A DNA stretch of 51,724 nucleotides, taken from positions 399 through 52,122 of the forward strand of contig JAJXZR010000041.1 of NCBI GenBank assembly GCA_021779915.1, in the 5' to 3' direction. Positions 7,815 through 16,166 of the stretch are shown in pieces. The notes under the pieces are model-generated. The model was not told the DNA's origin, did not search any database, and was given only the letters and a program-made list of their open reading frames with translations. A program made the translations under genes and the position numbers. Position 1 is the first letter of the stretch, and each line of letters starts with the position of its first letter. The DNA comes from a bacterium. Lineage in GTDB: Bacteria; Patescibacteriota; Minisyncoccia; CAIUEV01.

Positions 7815-10802
7815 TCAGACTACTATATTCAAAATCCTCCCCGGAATATAAATCCATTTTTTTATTTTTTTCCCTTGAAGAAGTGGTTTGAGGCGGGGGA
7901 GCTCTAGAACTATTTTACAAACTTCTTCCTCGGTTATTTCTATAGGCAAACTGACTGATTCTCTCTTCTTGCCATTAATTTGAACTACTAAGAGCGTTTT
8001 TTCTTGCTTAAGAAAGGTCTCCAGAGGAATCGGCCATTCTTCTTTAAAAATACTTTCTTTGTTGCCCATCAATTCCCAAAGTTCTTCGGTTATGTGGGGA
8101 GCAAACGGACTCAAAATTTTGAGAAAAATTTCATAATCTTTCTGATCAATTTTTTCTTCCGCTTGTAATTTATTTGTCAGAATCATCATCTGGCTAATAG
8201 CTGTGTTAAAGGAGAGTGACTCAATGTCAGAACTAACTTTTTTAATCGTGAGGTGTAACATTTTTTTGGCTTCCATTTTTTCTCCTCGCCCACCGTAGCC
8301 CTCAGACGAAGGCGGACCTTGTCCTTCTAGTTCAGAAAGTTTCTCCACTTTTTCTTGAAGAGACCAAACCTTTTCCAAAAATCTTCGAAGACCGACAATA
8401 CCCTTGGTATCCCAAGGTTTCATTTCTTCTAGCGGTCCCATAAACATTTCGTAAAGTCGAAGGGTGTCGGCTCCCATTTCCCTGACAATGTCGTCCGGAT
8501 TAATTACATTTCCTTTGCTCTTGGACATTTTGTTATGATCGGGTCCAAGAATCATTCCTTGATTACGCAATTTTTCAAATGGTTCAGAAAAATCAACGTA
8601 TCCAGCATCTTCCAAGACTTTAGTGAAAAAACGGGTATAAAGAAGATGTAAAACGGCATGCTCAATTCCTCCAACATAAAGATCGACTGGCATAAAACGA
8701 CGGATTTTTTCTTGAGAGGCAAACTCTTTTTCGTTTTTGGGATCAGTGTAGCGAAAAAAATACCAGCTGGAGCAAACAAAAGTGTCCATTGTATCAACTT
8801 CTCTTTTAGCATCGGCGTCACACTTAGGACATTTGGTATTGATAAATTTTTCATCCCGCTTGAGTGGAGATTCACCGGTAGGAACAAATTCCGCTTTAGC
8901 CGGTAATCTCACTGGGAGTTCCTTTTCAGGAACCGGTACGATACCGCATTTTTCACAATAAACCATTGGGATGGGCGCCCCCCAATATCTTTGCCGAGAA
9001 ACCAACCAATCTCGGAGGCGATAATTAACCGTCCGCTGTCCAATTTTTTGTTCTGCGAGCCAATCAGTAATTCGGTCGCTGGCTCTTTCCACGCCCATTC
9101 CGTCGAGGAAAGCCGAGTTCCAAAGATAGCCTTCTTTGGAACTGACACAAATTGCTTCTCGATAAAATCCGACAGGTAGCGTCCAATTTAAAAATTCCGG
9201 CGAGAAATTTTTTGAATTCGCTACTTTTTCAAGAAGTGGCAACCTGGGATCTTCTGTTTTTCTCCTTAAAAGAATTTCAACTGATTTTTTCAGTCTTGTT
9301 TGCAACTCTTCGACATTTTCCCTTAAGTCATCTTTGATAATTTTGTCACCAAAAACATAAGAAAAATATTTTCCTCCCACAATTTCGCTCCAGCGATTTT
9401 TTTTCAGATCACCTTGAATTATTTTGATATATTTTTCAATTTCATTTTCTCCTTTTATATGTGTAAAAATTCCATAGGGTATTCCAACTTTCAAGTCTGA
9501 AGAAATGGTAAATCCGACTTTGTTCAAATTAAGAAAATTCAATTCAAAATTATTTTTGAGATTTTCTAAAATTTCTTTAGGGTTTTGGAGGAAAGACATT
9601 GGAAGAAATGCCAAATGCTTTCCTTGTTCGTAAATCACTCTCTCGACTGGTAGCTTGTTTTTAAAGGCAAATTCAAAATCCCTTTGGTCATGAGCTGGCA
9701 CCGCCATGATAGCTCCCGATCCATAATCGCCCATAATATAGTCAGCCACCCAGATTGGAAGAGGCTGGTTGTTGGCCGGATTAACAGCAATCAAACCCTG
9801 GATTTCCACTCCAGTTTTTTTCTTATCGAGACTGGTCCTTTGCAATTCACTTTTGGCAGAAGCGGAAATTTGATAAGCCTTAATCTTAGCAAAATTGGCA
9901 ATATATTCTTTCACTTCTTCCACAAATTTCCCGTCTGGTGCCAGAGCAAGGTAAGTCGCCCCAAACAAGGTATCGGGTCTCGTTGTAAAAACTTTTACGC
10001 GCGCCACCGTCGGATAGCGTTTTAAGTTGCTGGCTATCTCAATATTGGAATATGTTTTTTGATCAAAATATTTTTTATCCTTGGGATTGATTTTTTTTAT
10101 TTCAAAAACAATTTCCGCTCCGTTACTTTTGCCAATCCAATTTTTTTGTAAATCTTTAACACTTTGAGGCCAGTCCAAATTTTCCAAACCTTGCAATAAT
10201 TTTTCCGCATAATCCGTGATTCGAAAAAACCATTGCTCTAATTCTTTCTGGTTAACTTCACTTTCACATCTTTCACATCTACCAGAAATCACTTGCTCAT
10301 TGGCAAGACTGGTCTGGCATTTCGGGCACCAATTGACCTTCGCCTTTTTCTTGTAGGCCAAGCCTCTTTTCCAAAGAAAAATAAAAAACCACTGCGTCCA
10401 TTTGTAATAGTCCGACTGGGAACTGTTCAACTCTCTATCCCAGTCATAACTCAAACCAAGTGAGCCCATTTGTTTTTTAAAAACTTTGATGCTCTCTGCC
10501 GTTGTTTTAGCCGGGTGTTTTCCGTTTTTAATAGCATAATTTTCCGCCGGGAGACCAAAAGCATCCCAACCCATCGGATAAAGAACATTAAACCCCTGCA
10601 TTCTTTTGTAGCGAGCTACAATATCGGTCGCAGTATAAGATTCAACATGACCAACGTGCAATCCCTCCCCAGACGGGTAGGGAAACATACAAAGACAATA
10701 AAATTTCTTTTTTTTGCTTTCATCCGAAGCTCTAGAAAGTTCTGGGTTCTTAGCCCAATATTTTTGCCATTTCGGTTCTATTTTAGAAGGAGTATAAGCC
10801 AT
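7815..10802 (-). CDS. leuS: Leucyl-tRNA synthetase with an extra domain
   Basis: Charges tRNA-Leu. Class I signatures: HIGH version PYPSGEGLHVGHV (residues 41-53), Zn-type cysteines CPKCQTSLANE..CERCE, CP1 editing domain with TTRPDTLFGATY and GSGAIMAVPAHDQRDFEFA, YRLRDWLVSRQRYWGAP and KMSKSKGN. At 995 residues it is about 130-170 longer than most bacterial LeuRS. The excess is mainly an insertion at about residues 395-550, between the editing domain and GYLWNSAFLDGM, of unrecognised sequence (GDLKKNRWSEIVGGKYFSYV..). A second oddity is GPPSSEGYGGRG before the C-terminal region, encoded at about 8287-8316 by a copy of a palindromic module found elsewhere in the window. Monocistronic, start ATG at 10802. 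Confidence 0.95.
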   Translation of the reverse strand: MAYTPSKIEPKWQKYWAKNPELSRASDESKKKKFYCLCMFPYPSGEGLHVGHVESYTATDIVARYKRMQGFNVLYPMGWDAFGLPAENYAIKNGKHPAKTTAESIKVFKKQMGSLGLSYDWDRELNSSQSDYYKWTQWFFIFLWKRGLAYKKKAKVNWCPKCQTSLANEQVISGRCERCESEVNQKELEQWFFRITDYAEKLLQGLENLDWPQSVKDLQKNWIGKSNGAEIVFEIKKINPKDKKYFDQKTYSNIEIASNLKRYPTVARVKVFTTRPDTLFGATYLALAPDGKFVEEVKEYIANFAKIKAYQISASAKSELQRTSLDKKKTGVEIQGLIAVNPANNQPLPIWVADYIMGDYGSGAIMAVPAHDQRDFEFAFKNKLPVERVIYEQGKHLAFLPMSFLQNPKEILENLKNNFELNFLNLNKVGFTISSDLKVGIPYGIFTHIKGENEIEKYIKIIQGDLKKNRWSEIVGGKYFSYVFGDKIIKDDLRENVEELQTRLKKSVEILLRRKTEDPRLPLLEKVANSKNFSPEFLNWTLPVGFYREAICVSSKEGYLWNSAFLDGMGVERASDRITDWLAEQKIGQRTVNYRLRDWLVSRQRYWGAPIPMVYCEKCGIVPVPEKELPVRLPAKAEFVPTGESPLKRDEKFINTKCPKCDADAKREVDTMDTFVCSSWYFFRYTDPKNEKEFASQEKIRRFMPVDLYVGGIEHAVLHLLYTRFFTKVLEDAGYVDFSEPFEKLRNQGMILGPDHNKMSKSKGNVINPDDIVREMGADTLRLYEMFMGPLEEMKPWDTKGIVGLRRFLEKVWSLQEKVEKLSELEGQGPPSSEGYGGRGEKMEAKKMLHLTIKKVSSDIESLSFNTAISQMMILTNKLQAEEKIDQKDYEIFLKILSPFAPHITEELWELMGNKESIFKEEWPIPLETFLKQEKTLLVVQINGKKRESVSLPIEITEEEVCKIVLELPRLKPLLQGKKIKKWIYIPGRILNIVV

Positions 10803-10908
10803 TATTTGTCTATCGAATTACTAAATTATAAAGCCTATCAAACGAAAAAGAACGCTATATTTAGTTTTAATCAATATTTATCACCAGAATTGTGATTTGT
10901 AAAATATG

Positions 10909-11460
10909 CTAGCTGTTGCAAACACCCATTTTGTTCTTGACTTCCAACTTAGAAATTCTCGCTTTTATTTTATCTTGTTCATTTTCCATAAAACGCTTTC
11001 CGTTTTCTAAAAAAACTAGTCTGATTGCATTATCGTTTTGTTTTTCTTCTAATTTATTGTTACTTTTTTTAAGATTCTTTACATCATAAGAAATATCATC
11101 TAATTTTTTATACACTTGATCAAATTCCTTTTTCACTATTATGGCCAATCCCTCGATTTTATCATCGATCTTTTTCTCTAATTTCTGTTCCATGTTCAGA
11201 AACCCTTTATCCATCTTTTTATCAAAATTCTGTTCCATATCTAGGAATCCTTTGCTCATCTTTTTATCAAAGGTCTGTTCCATATCTAGGAATCCTTTGC
11301 TCATATTCTTATCGAATTTTTGTTCCATATTCAGAAACCCTTTGTTTGTTTTCCTTTCAAAGTTCTGATCCATATTTAAAAACCCTTTATCCATCTTTTT
11401 GGACAGTTGGTCTATTGCTAAAGCCAATTTTTCTAGGGTTACTTTTTTAGTCTGTTGCAT
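10909..11460 (-). CDS. Coiled-coil protein with five 15-residue repeats
   Basis: 183 residues, no membrane segment. Residues 23-97 are five near-identical 15-residue units of the form M(D/S)KGFL(N/D)MEQ(K/N/T)FDKK. The part after it (KIEGLAIIVKKEFDQVYKKLDDISYDVKNLKK..) is a heptad-patterned coiled coil. The family resembles small coiled-coil proteins of unknown role often seen in CPR and Bacteroidetes genomes (RMxxVEKRLDxVE-type repeats), but I cannot name it. It likely forms an elongated oligomer. It lies downstream of nrdD on the same strand with about 160 bases between. Confidence 0.75.
   Translation of the reverse strand: MQQTKKVTLEKLALAIDQLSKKMDKGFLNMDQNFERKTNKGFLNMEQKFDKNMSKGFLDMEQTFDKKMSKGFLDMEQNFDKKMDKGFLNMEQKLEKKIDDKIEGLAIIVKKEFDQVYKKLDDISYDVKNLKKSNNKLEEKQNDNAIRLVFLENGKRFMENEQDKIKARISKLEVKNKMGVCNS
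11170..11394 (-). repeat. 45-bp tandem repeat inside the coiled-coil gene
   Basis: Five in-frame copies of a 45-base unit, seen on the plus strand as the recurring words TCAGAAACCCTTT or CTAGGAATCCTTTGCTCAT and TCAAAATTCTGTTCCAT. Copies 3 and 4 are the most alike. Copy number could change without breaking the frame. Confidence 0.85.
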
Positions 11461-11622
11461 TTCATTTGCAATTATTTTTCTCTTTATAATATAAAGAAAT
11501 CCAAAGAATATTTTTGTAAATACCCAAAAATAAAACGAAAATCAAGAGAGGTTCTAAATCAAGTATTAATCTAGCTTGAGGGATTTACATTATAAAAATA
11601 AAATCAAAAAATATCCTTATTT

Positions 11623-13629
11623 TTATTCCTTTCCCACTTCTTCTTTTTCTTTGAGGGCTCCCCGTTCAATATGCCCACAATCGTTGCAATACAAAAAGTC
11701 AGGCGAGAAGGCGATTTGTGCCACTTCCGTCATACGAAAACTTTTTTCCACCAGAGCCGCAATTCCTTCGGCGGGTGGTTTGGATTCTCCCAGCCAAATG
11801 TGAGTGAGTGCTCCCGCATCGATCATCGGGTGAAAAAGCCCTTCAATCCTAATTCTCTCGAGAGGATCAAAAGGGGCTCCGATATTTATTTGAGTTGAAT
11901 TAGTATAATAAACTTCTCCACTTTTTATATCCCCCTTAACTACGGTTTTAGCGGCTCTTTCAAACCAGTTTAAATCTAGCTTGGAAAATCGATAAGCCGT
12001 TGTTTCGGCAGGTGTCTGCTCAAGGACAAGACGGAGTCCGAAGCGCTCCGAAAAACTTTCACAAAGTAATTTTAATTCGGCAATCACTTTGAGACCAAAT
12101 TTTAAAGCCCTTCTTGACTCATGAAGTTCTTCTCCTAAATGATATTGGACTGCTTCGTTTAATCCGACAAGTCCCACCAAATTAGTAACTCGATGAAGCC
12201 TGAGATAGGCGTGCTCGTCGTCCGGTTTTTTAATCGCTAGGAGCCCCAGAGGCCCATCCGTGCCCTTGGCGAGTAAATGTTCAAGAAATATTCTTTTCTG
12301 TCGGTGACCTTTAACAACAGTGTTCATAAGATTTTTTAGTTCCGCAAAAAATACTTCGTCATTTCCTCCAGCTTTATAGGCCACTCGAGGAAGATTGATT
12401 GAAATATTTTGCAATGCGGAATATCTCATTCTCCAAGGTTTCTTGGCATCCTCTATATCACTTCTTTCAAGCTTAAAGGAAAGACGGCAACACTCGGAAA
12501 TTTTTGCCTCGTTACGTCTGTCAAAAACAAAATAAGTATTACCTTTTTCGGAAGCAACCCTGGAAATAATCAGCAGAAACTCTTCGTGTCCGGGAGTTTT
12601 GAAAAAATCTTCAGTAATATGCATCAGGGGTTTAGGGAAGAAGAAAGGTCTGCCCGAAGCATCTCCCTCGAGATAAACTTCAAAAAGCGCCTTGACAAAA
12701 GCCTGCGATTCTTTAATGTATTCTGAATATGTTTTTCCTGTGTAAACCCCTCCCGGACCAATTGCCTCCACATCTTGAAAGTGTCTAGGCACTTCCCAAT
12801 AAAGATTTATATCGGAGAAAATAGCCTGGCCACCTCGCGCAACCGCCTGCTGAGAAAATTCATAAATTAAAATTTGAGCCAATTGTTTGATTTCTTCTTC
12901 ACTTTTTCCTACCAAATAGGGGGCTAGAAAAACGTTGATGGCATCCCAACCGATTGCTCCAGAAAAATGACATTGTAAAGCGGCCGATAGTTTTATCAAA
13001 TGAGCAATCAACACTTCCGGATGTTTGGCTGGTTTGGCTTGAGCCAGGGAAGAGGTCAGGTCTAATCCATATTTTTTCACGTACTCAAGCGACTGACCAG
13101 AGCAATAAGGCCGATCAACCATTCCAAGATCGTGAAGATGGATGTCTCCTCTGGCATGGGCATCGCTGACATCTTGGGAGAATACTCGCAAAAGGGCATA
13201 TTCTTTTTTTATCCCCTCAGCTAAAGTGAGGTTAGTAGCTTCCGGACCGTGAGGAACATTGGCATTATCTTTATTCGTTTCATTCCCAATAATCTGTTCT
13301 ACATCGAAAATCGGAAAACCTAATCGGCTGTATCTTTTGTGAGCTTCCTCCAAGCCTCTTTCCAAAAGCTGTCCGAGGACAAGCTCTCGAATAAGCCTGG
13401 TTGTGATAAATTTGATTTTTCCCTCGAACATCTGTTCTTCTACCTCTTTAGTTATTTCAGAAGCGATTCGCATGCTGATTCCTGTTTCTCTAACCAAATT
13501 TTCAGTAATACGAGTAGCGTTCCACTTCTCCATTTCATCCCCACTGGTACGGACAAATAAGGCCTTATCAGTCACATCTTCTCTTAAATTCAATTCAAAT
13601 GAAGATTGTTTTTTTTTCGATTCTGACAT
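11623..13629 (-). CDS. nrdD: Anaerobic (class III) ribonucleotide reductase large subunit, C-terminus truncated
   Basis: Reduces ribonucleoside triphosphates to deoxy forms by glycyl-radical chemistry. An N-terminal ATP-cone (WNATRITENLVRETGISMRIASEI..RELVLGQLLERG) is followed by the NrdD barrel with IHLHDLGMVDRPYC, LQCHFSGAIGWDAINVF, ISECCRLSF and TNSTQINIGAPFDPLERIRIEGLFHP. The C-terminal zinc motif begins (LYCNDCGHIERG), but the second CxxC and the terminal R-V-x-G-Y glycyl-radical loop are absent; the protein ends ALKEKEEVGKE. Start chosen is MSESKKK at 13629, since the ORF upstream to 13761 has no family similarity. No nrdG activase gene lies next to it. About 668 residues. Confidence 0.88.
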   Translation of the reverse strand: MSESKKKQSSFELNLREDVTDKALFVRTSGDEMEKWNATRITENLVRETGISMRIASEITKEVEEQMFEGKIKFITTRLIRELVLGQLLERGLEEAHKRYSRLGFPIFDVEQIIGNETNKDNANVPHGPEATNLTLAEGIKKEYALLRVFSQDVSDAHARGDIHLHDLGMVDRPYCSGQSLEYVKKYGLDLTSSLAQAKPAKHPEVLIAHLIKLSAALQCHFSGAIGWDAINVFLAPYLVGKSEEEIKQLAQILIYEFSQQAVARGGQAIFSDINLYWEVPRHFQDVEAIGPGGVYTGKTYSEYIKESQAFVKALFEVYLEGDASGRPFFFPKPLMHITEDFFKTPGHEEFLLIISRVASEKGNTYFVFDRRNEAKISECCRLSFKLERSDIEDAKKPWRMRYSALQNISINLPRVAYKAGGNDEVFFAELKNLMNTVVKGHRQKRIFLEHLLAKGTDGPLGLLAIKKPDDEHAYLRLHRVTNLVGLVGLNEAVQYHLGEELHESRRALKFGLKVIAELKLLCESFSERFGLRLVLEQTPAETTAYRFSKLDLNWFERAAKTVVKGDIKSGEVYYTNSTQINIGAPFDPLERIRIEGLFHPMIDAGALTHIWLGESKPPAEGIAALVEKSFRMTEVAQIAFSPDFLYCNDCGHIERGALKEKEEVGKE

Positions 13630-13800
13630 GATGTTTATTTTATTAATTTGAAATTTTCTGGTGTGATTTGAGGTCATAAAAACCCTTTCTGTTATAAAAA
13701 AACAGACCTTTAAAAAGCCCCGTTTCCTTGGATGGTTTGGGCAAAAGACATTTGCTCCCAAATCGGCTTGTCTAGCGGGTTTGCAAGAGTTTTTATTTTT
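13630..13800 (-). promoter_or_regulatory. Structured leader of nrdD (candidate)
   Basis: On the minus strand the bases before nrdD contain CCCG (13779) pairing with CGGG, enclosing a hairpin TTTGG-GA-GCAAA / TTTGCC-CCAAA, then GGGGCTTTTT, then a second hairpin TCTGTT / AACAGA with an AT loop. The pattern of nested pairing followed by a T-run looks like an attenuator or riboswitch-like leader. I do not recognise a known riboswitch class, and no clear NrdR box is seen. Confidence 0.35.
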
Positions 13801-13932
13801 AAAAACGATACTTTATTTCCTAACTTTAAAGATAACACGAAATTTAAAATGAGGTAATTTCAGTAAACAATGTAAAATTAAAAGTGTCTACCTGACGGCA
13901 GGCAGGTAACGATAAAATTCGAGTGATCGCTC

Positions 13933-14346
13933 TTACCCCTTAGTTTTGCATTTTTCATTCTCAATTTTACGTTTATCTAGGTAGCTCTGCAAAATAATTC
14001 TGGCCGCTTCTTTGTCGTCCTTCTTTGATCCCCTGAGGTTTCTTTGGGCTTCTTTGGACGTAAATCTTTCGTCAATGGTTGTTATGGGAATTTTTTTGAA
14101 GTGCTTTTGAAATTCTTTTTGAAAGCGAACAGTCGCTAAGGAGGATGGGGTTTCGGTTCCATCAGTACTGAGGGAAAGACCTAAGACGACCGAATCTATT
14201 TGCTGGTTCGATATTACCTCTTCCAAAACCTTCCACAAATTACCGCTGTTAGCAATAACCCCATATCCGAAAGCCATAATTCCAGAGGGAGAAACAGCCA
14301 GTCCGATTTTTTTTTGACCGAAGTCAATCCCTAAATAGTTACACAA
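13933..14346 (-). CDS. ruvX: Putative pre-16S rRNA nuclease / Holliday junction resolvase RuvX (YqgF)
   Basis: 137 residues, RNase H-like fold. Visible motifs: YLGIDFGQKKIGLAVSP (first catalytic Asp), VVLGLSLSTDGTETP (the family GLPLxxDG motif), TTIDERFTSKEA (second acidic site) and KDDKEAARIILQSYLD (third). In E. coli YqgF takes part in 16S rRNA 5' maturation; a Holliday-junction role is less certain. The C terminus ends in a short Lys/Glu-rich tail. A promoter for a divergent RNA lies immediately upstream. Confidence 0.93.
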   Translation of the reverse strand: MCNYLGIDFGQKKIGLAVSPSGIMAFGYGVIANSGNLWKVLEEVISNQQIDSVVLGLSLSTDGTETPSSLATVRFQKEFQKHFKKIPITTIDERFTSKEAQRNLRGSKKDDKEAARIILQSYLDKRKIENEKCKTKG

Positions 14347-14349
14347 AAC

Positions 14350-14377
14350 TTGACAAAATTTAAAGTGATGGTTTAAT
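14350..14377 (+). promoter_or_regulatory. Promoter of the 14.4-kb structured RNA
   Basis: TTGACA at 14350-14355, 16-base spacer, TTTAAT at 14372-14377 preceded by TGG (extended -10). Start of transcription expected near 14384. Confidence 0.65.
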
Positions 14378-14383
14378 TACCCG

Positions 14384-14668
14384 TTCAAAACAAAACGACA
14401 AAATCTATTTGGATTTGTTTTGCTTTGAATTCCCTTTTTTGGAAAGGGGATAGCAATCTGTAGACAATGAGGCGTTGCCACTTGGTTTTATAAACAGCCT
14501 CGGGAGAGTTCCTAGAAACAGGGTTTCTGGGTGCTGCTCGGATCCTCCTCGGGAACCCTTCCCTCCTGTTCTAAAGTAGCAGGAAGATTGTCTACAGCTT
14601 TATATCCCCAACCAACATATTTATATTTCAACGTTAAACCCAAAATAATTTTGGGTTTTCTGTTTTTA
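14384..14668 (+). ncRNA. Orphan structured RNA, about 285 nt, family unknown
   Basis: Bounded by a strong promoter and an intrinsic terminator with no convincing ORF. A 5' hairpin (TTCAAA.CAAAA / TTTTG.TTTGAA) is followed by a closing helix GGGGATA + TGTAGACAAT paired with ATTGTCTACA + TATCCCC across a 6x6 internal loop. Inside are three arms: GAGGC / GCCTC (14470-14503), GGGAG.GTTCC / GGAAC.TTCCC enclosing AGAAAC / GTTTCT, and TCCTG / CAGGA. This makes a four-way junction of about 140 nt. No RNase P, tmRNA or 6S signatures are seen. The reverse strand has an AGG..AGCAGC arrangement faintly like the SRP RNA tip, but the promoter and terminator favour the plus strand. Confidence 0.6.
14637..14668 (+). 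terminator. Intrinsic terminator of the structured RNA
   Basis: AACCCAAAAT / ATTTTGGGTT palindrome followed by TTCTGTTTTTA. Confidence 0.75.
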
Positions 14669-14786
14669 TAGAGCTTTATTTTTATAAAAAGAGCAAGCGG
14701 AGAAATAATTTTCAATTTCTAATTCTCAATCAATTTTCAATTTTATAATTCATTAATTTTCAAACAAAGTAAAATTAACAGTTGCA

Positions 14787-14930
14787 TGTCATCCCGGGCT
14801 TGACCCGGGATCCAGTTAGACTAATTGAGTGTTATTTTAATGTGTATTATTAAGAAACTAAACAAAAGAACATTTTATCAGACTAATGTCGTTCTCCTGG
14901 ATCCCCGGTCGACACGCCGGGGATGACACA
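14787..14930. repeat. Family A modular inverted repeat, copy R3 (short-core type)
   Basis: Arms TGTCATCCCGGGCTTGACCC..GATCCAG / CTCCTGGATCCCCGGTCGACAC..GGGGATGACA. Core GTTAGACTAATTGAGTGTT..AAGAAACTAAACAAAAG..ATCAGACTAAT. On its left is a TTTTCAATTTCTAATT array, and on its right (about 14965-15040) GAAAATTATTTGG.. around CTTAGGCGACCCGCC, so an array family encloses this copy. Confidence 0.85.
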
Positions 14931-15038
14931 TTGGGTATGGACATTGCTTAAAGCATTAAATCATTCCGTCATTGAAAATTATTTGGAAATTGTCTCCTTA
15001 GGCGACCCGCCTAGGGCGGGAAAATTGAAAATTAGAAA

Positions 15039-15881
15039 TTATTTAATAATCTCCCTTCCTACTTTCGATAGCCAATTCAGCTTCGTGATTATCAATGCTT
15101 TGAAATAAGCCCAGAAATAATTGTCTCCCGTTTTATACCAAAACCGTCCTAACCCCTTCCACCAGAGAAACAGCCTTTTAAATTCAGGAAGTATAGCCGT
15201 ACTGCTTCCGTGGAGATGATAAGCATAAACGGAAGCCAAAAAATAACTTTTTCCTCCCAACTCATTTTTTGTTCTATAACTTAAATCGACATCATTGAAA
15301 AATAAAAAGAAATGGGGGTTAGAATCAAATCCCCCTAGTTTGTCAATAACCTCTTTGCGATACAAAAGACAACTAGCCATTGGCTGATCAACTTCCGAGT
15401 CCTTGTCTGGAAAATAAAAAGATCGATAGCTTTTACCACCGGTAAAAATATCTTTTATAAAAAGACCAAAGGTAGGGAAGGGGCGACAAGAATTTTGAAT
15501 CTCACCGCTTTTGAAACGAAGTTGCGGAGCGACACAAGAATATTCTTTGTTAACTTCTAAAAATTGAATTAACTTTTCAACCACTTTTCTTTTGATAAAC
15601 ACGTCTTGGTTGAGTAATAAAATATACTCGCCTTTGCATTTTTCAATCAAAAAATTATTCCCTTCCGAAAAACCAACATTTTTTCCTTCACCATAGAACT
15701 TTATCTTGGGAAAAACCTCTTGAAGTTCCTGCCATCTTCCCGGTTCAAAACCATTGTTGTAAACTAAAATTTCCCAATTTCCATTGCCAAGAAGATCCTC
15801 CGAGCTACGATAAAGAGATTCTAAACACTCCTCAAAGATATCTTCTCCAAAAAAGGCAGGGATGATTATAGAGAGTTGCAT
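15039..15881 (-). CDS. Family 2 glycosyltransferase
   Basis: 280 residues, GT-A fold, probably membrane-associated. N-terminal LSIIIPAFFGEDIFEECLESL, nucleotide-binding GEGKNVGFSEGNNFLIEKCKGEYILLLNQDVFI (NxD version of the DxD motif, as in rhamnosyltransferase-like GT2 enzymes), and acceptor-side motif FFLFFNDVDLSYRTK (the ED/DxD-like second acidic cluster). The C-terminal part has an aromatic, basic amphipathic end (LFLWWKGLGRFWYKTG..YFWAYFKALI) fitting membrane contact. Role in cell-surface polysaccharide synthesis is inferred. Alone in its neighbourhood, bounded by repeats on both sides. Confidence 0.88.
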   Translation of the reverse strand: MQLSIIIPAFFGEDIFEECLESLYRSSEDLLGNGNWEILVYNNGFEPGRWQELQEVFPKIKFYGEGKNVGFSEGNNFLIEKCKGEYILLLNQDVFIKRKVVEKLIQFLEVNKEYSCVAPQLRFKSGEIQNSCRPFPTFGLFIKDIFTGGKSYRSFYFPDKDSEVDQPMASCLLYRKEVIDKLGGFDSNPHFFLFFNDVDLSYRTKNELGGKSYFLASVYAYHLHGSSTAILPEFKRLFLWWKGLGRFWYKTGDNYFWAYFKALIITKLNWLSKVGREIIK

Positions 15882-15904
15882 ATTTAATTATATTACTGCA
15901 AACC

Positions 15905-16158
15905 GTGTCATCCCCGGCGTGTCGACCGGGGATCCAGGAGAATAGAATTAATCTAATTAAATTCCAAATTCCAAGAAACAAATTACAAACAAATTCAAAA
16001 TTACAAATTCCAAACAAAAAAATAATGTTTTGAATTTAGAAAATTGTATTCTTGTTTGTAATTTGTTTCTTGGAATTTGGAATTTTAAGTCTTACTTTCC
16101 TGGATCTCGGATCCCTGCCTGCCGGTAGGCAAGGTAGGCAAGAAGCCCGGGATGACAC
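15905..16158. repeat. Family A repeat R4 enclosing a TTCCAAATT array
   Basis: Outer arms GTGTCATCCCCGGCGTGTCG..GGATCCAGG / TTTCCTGGATCTCGGATCC..GCCCGGGATGACAC. The core is an inverted array: AAATTCCAAATTCCAAGAAAC and relatives on the left, GTTTCTTGGAATTTGGAATT on the right. The right tip carries the CTGCCTGCCGGTAGGCAAGG module also found in R7 and R11. Confidence 0.85.
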
Positions 16159-16166
16159 TGCATTAT

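Noticed and set aside
14455-14605. Minus-strand SRP RNA (4.5S-like), from AGG..AGCAGC near 14530-14560
   Set aside because: The apical stem does not fit the conserved NNN-GNRA-NNN tip, and the promoter and terminator point to the plus strand.
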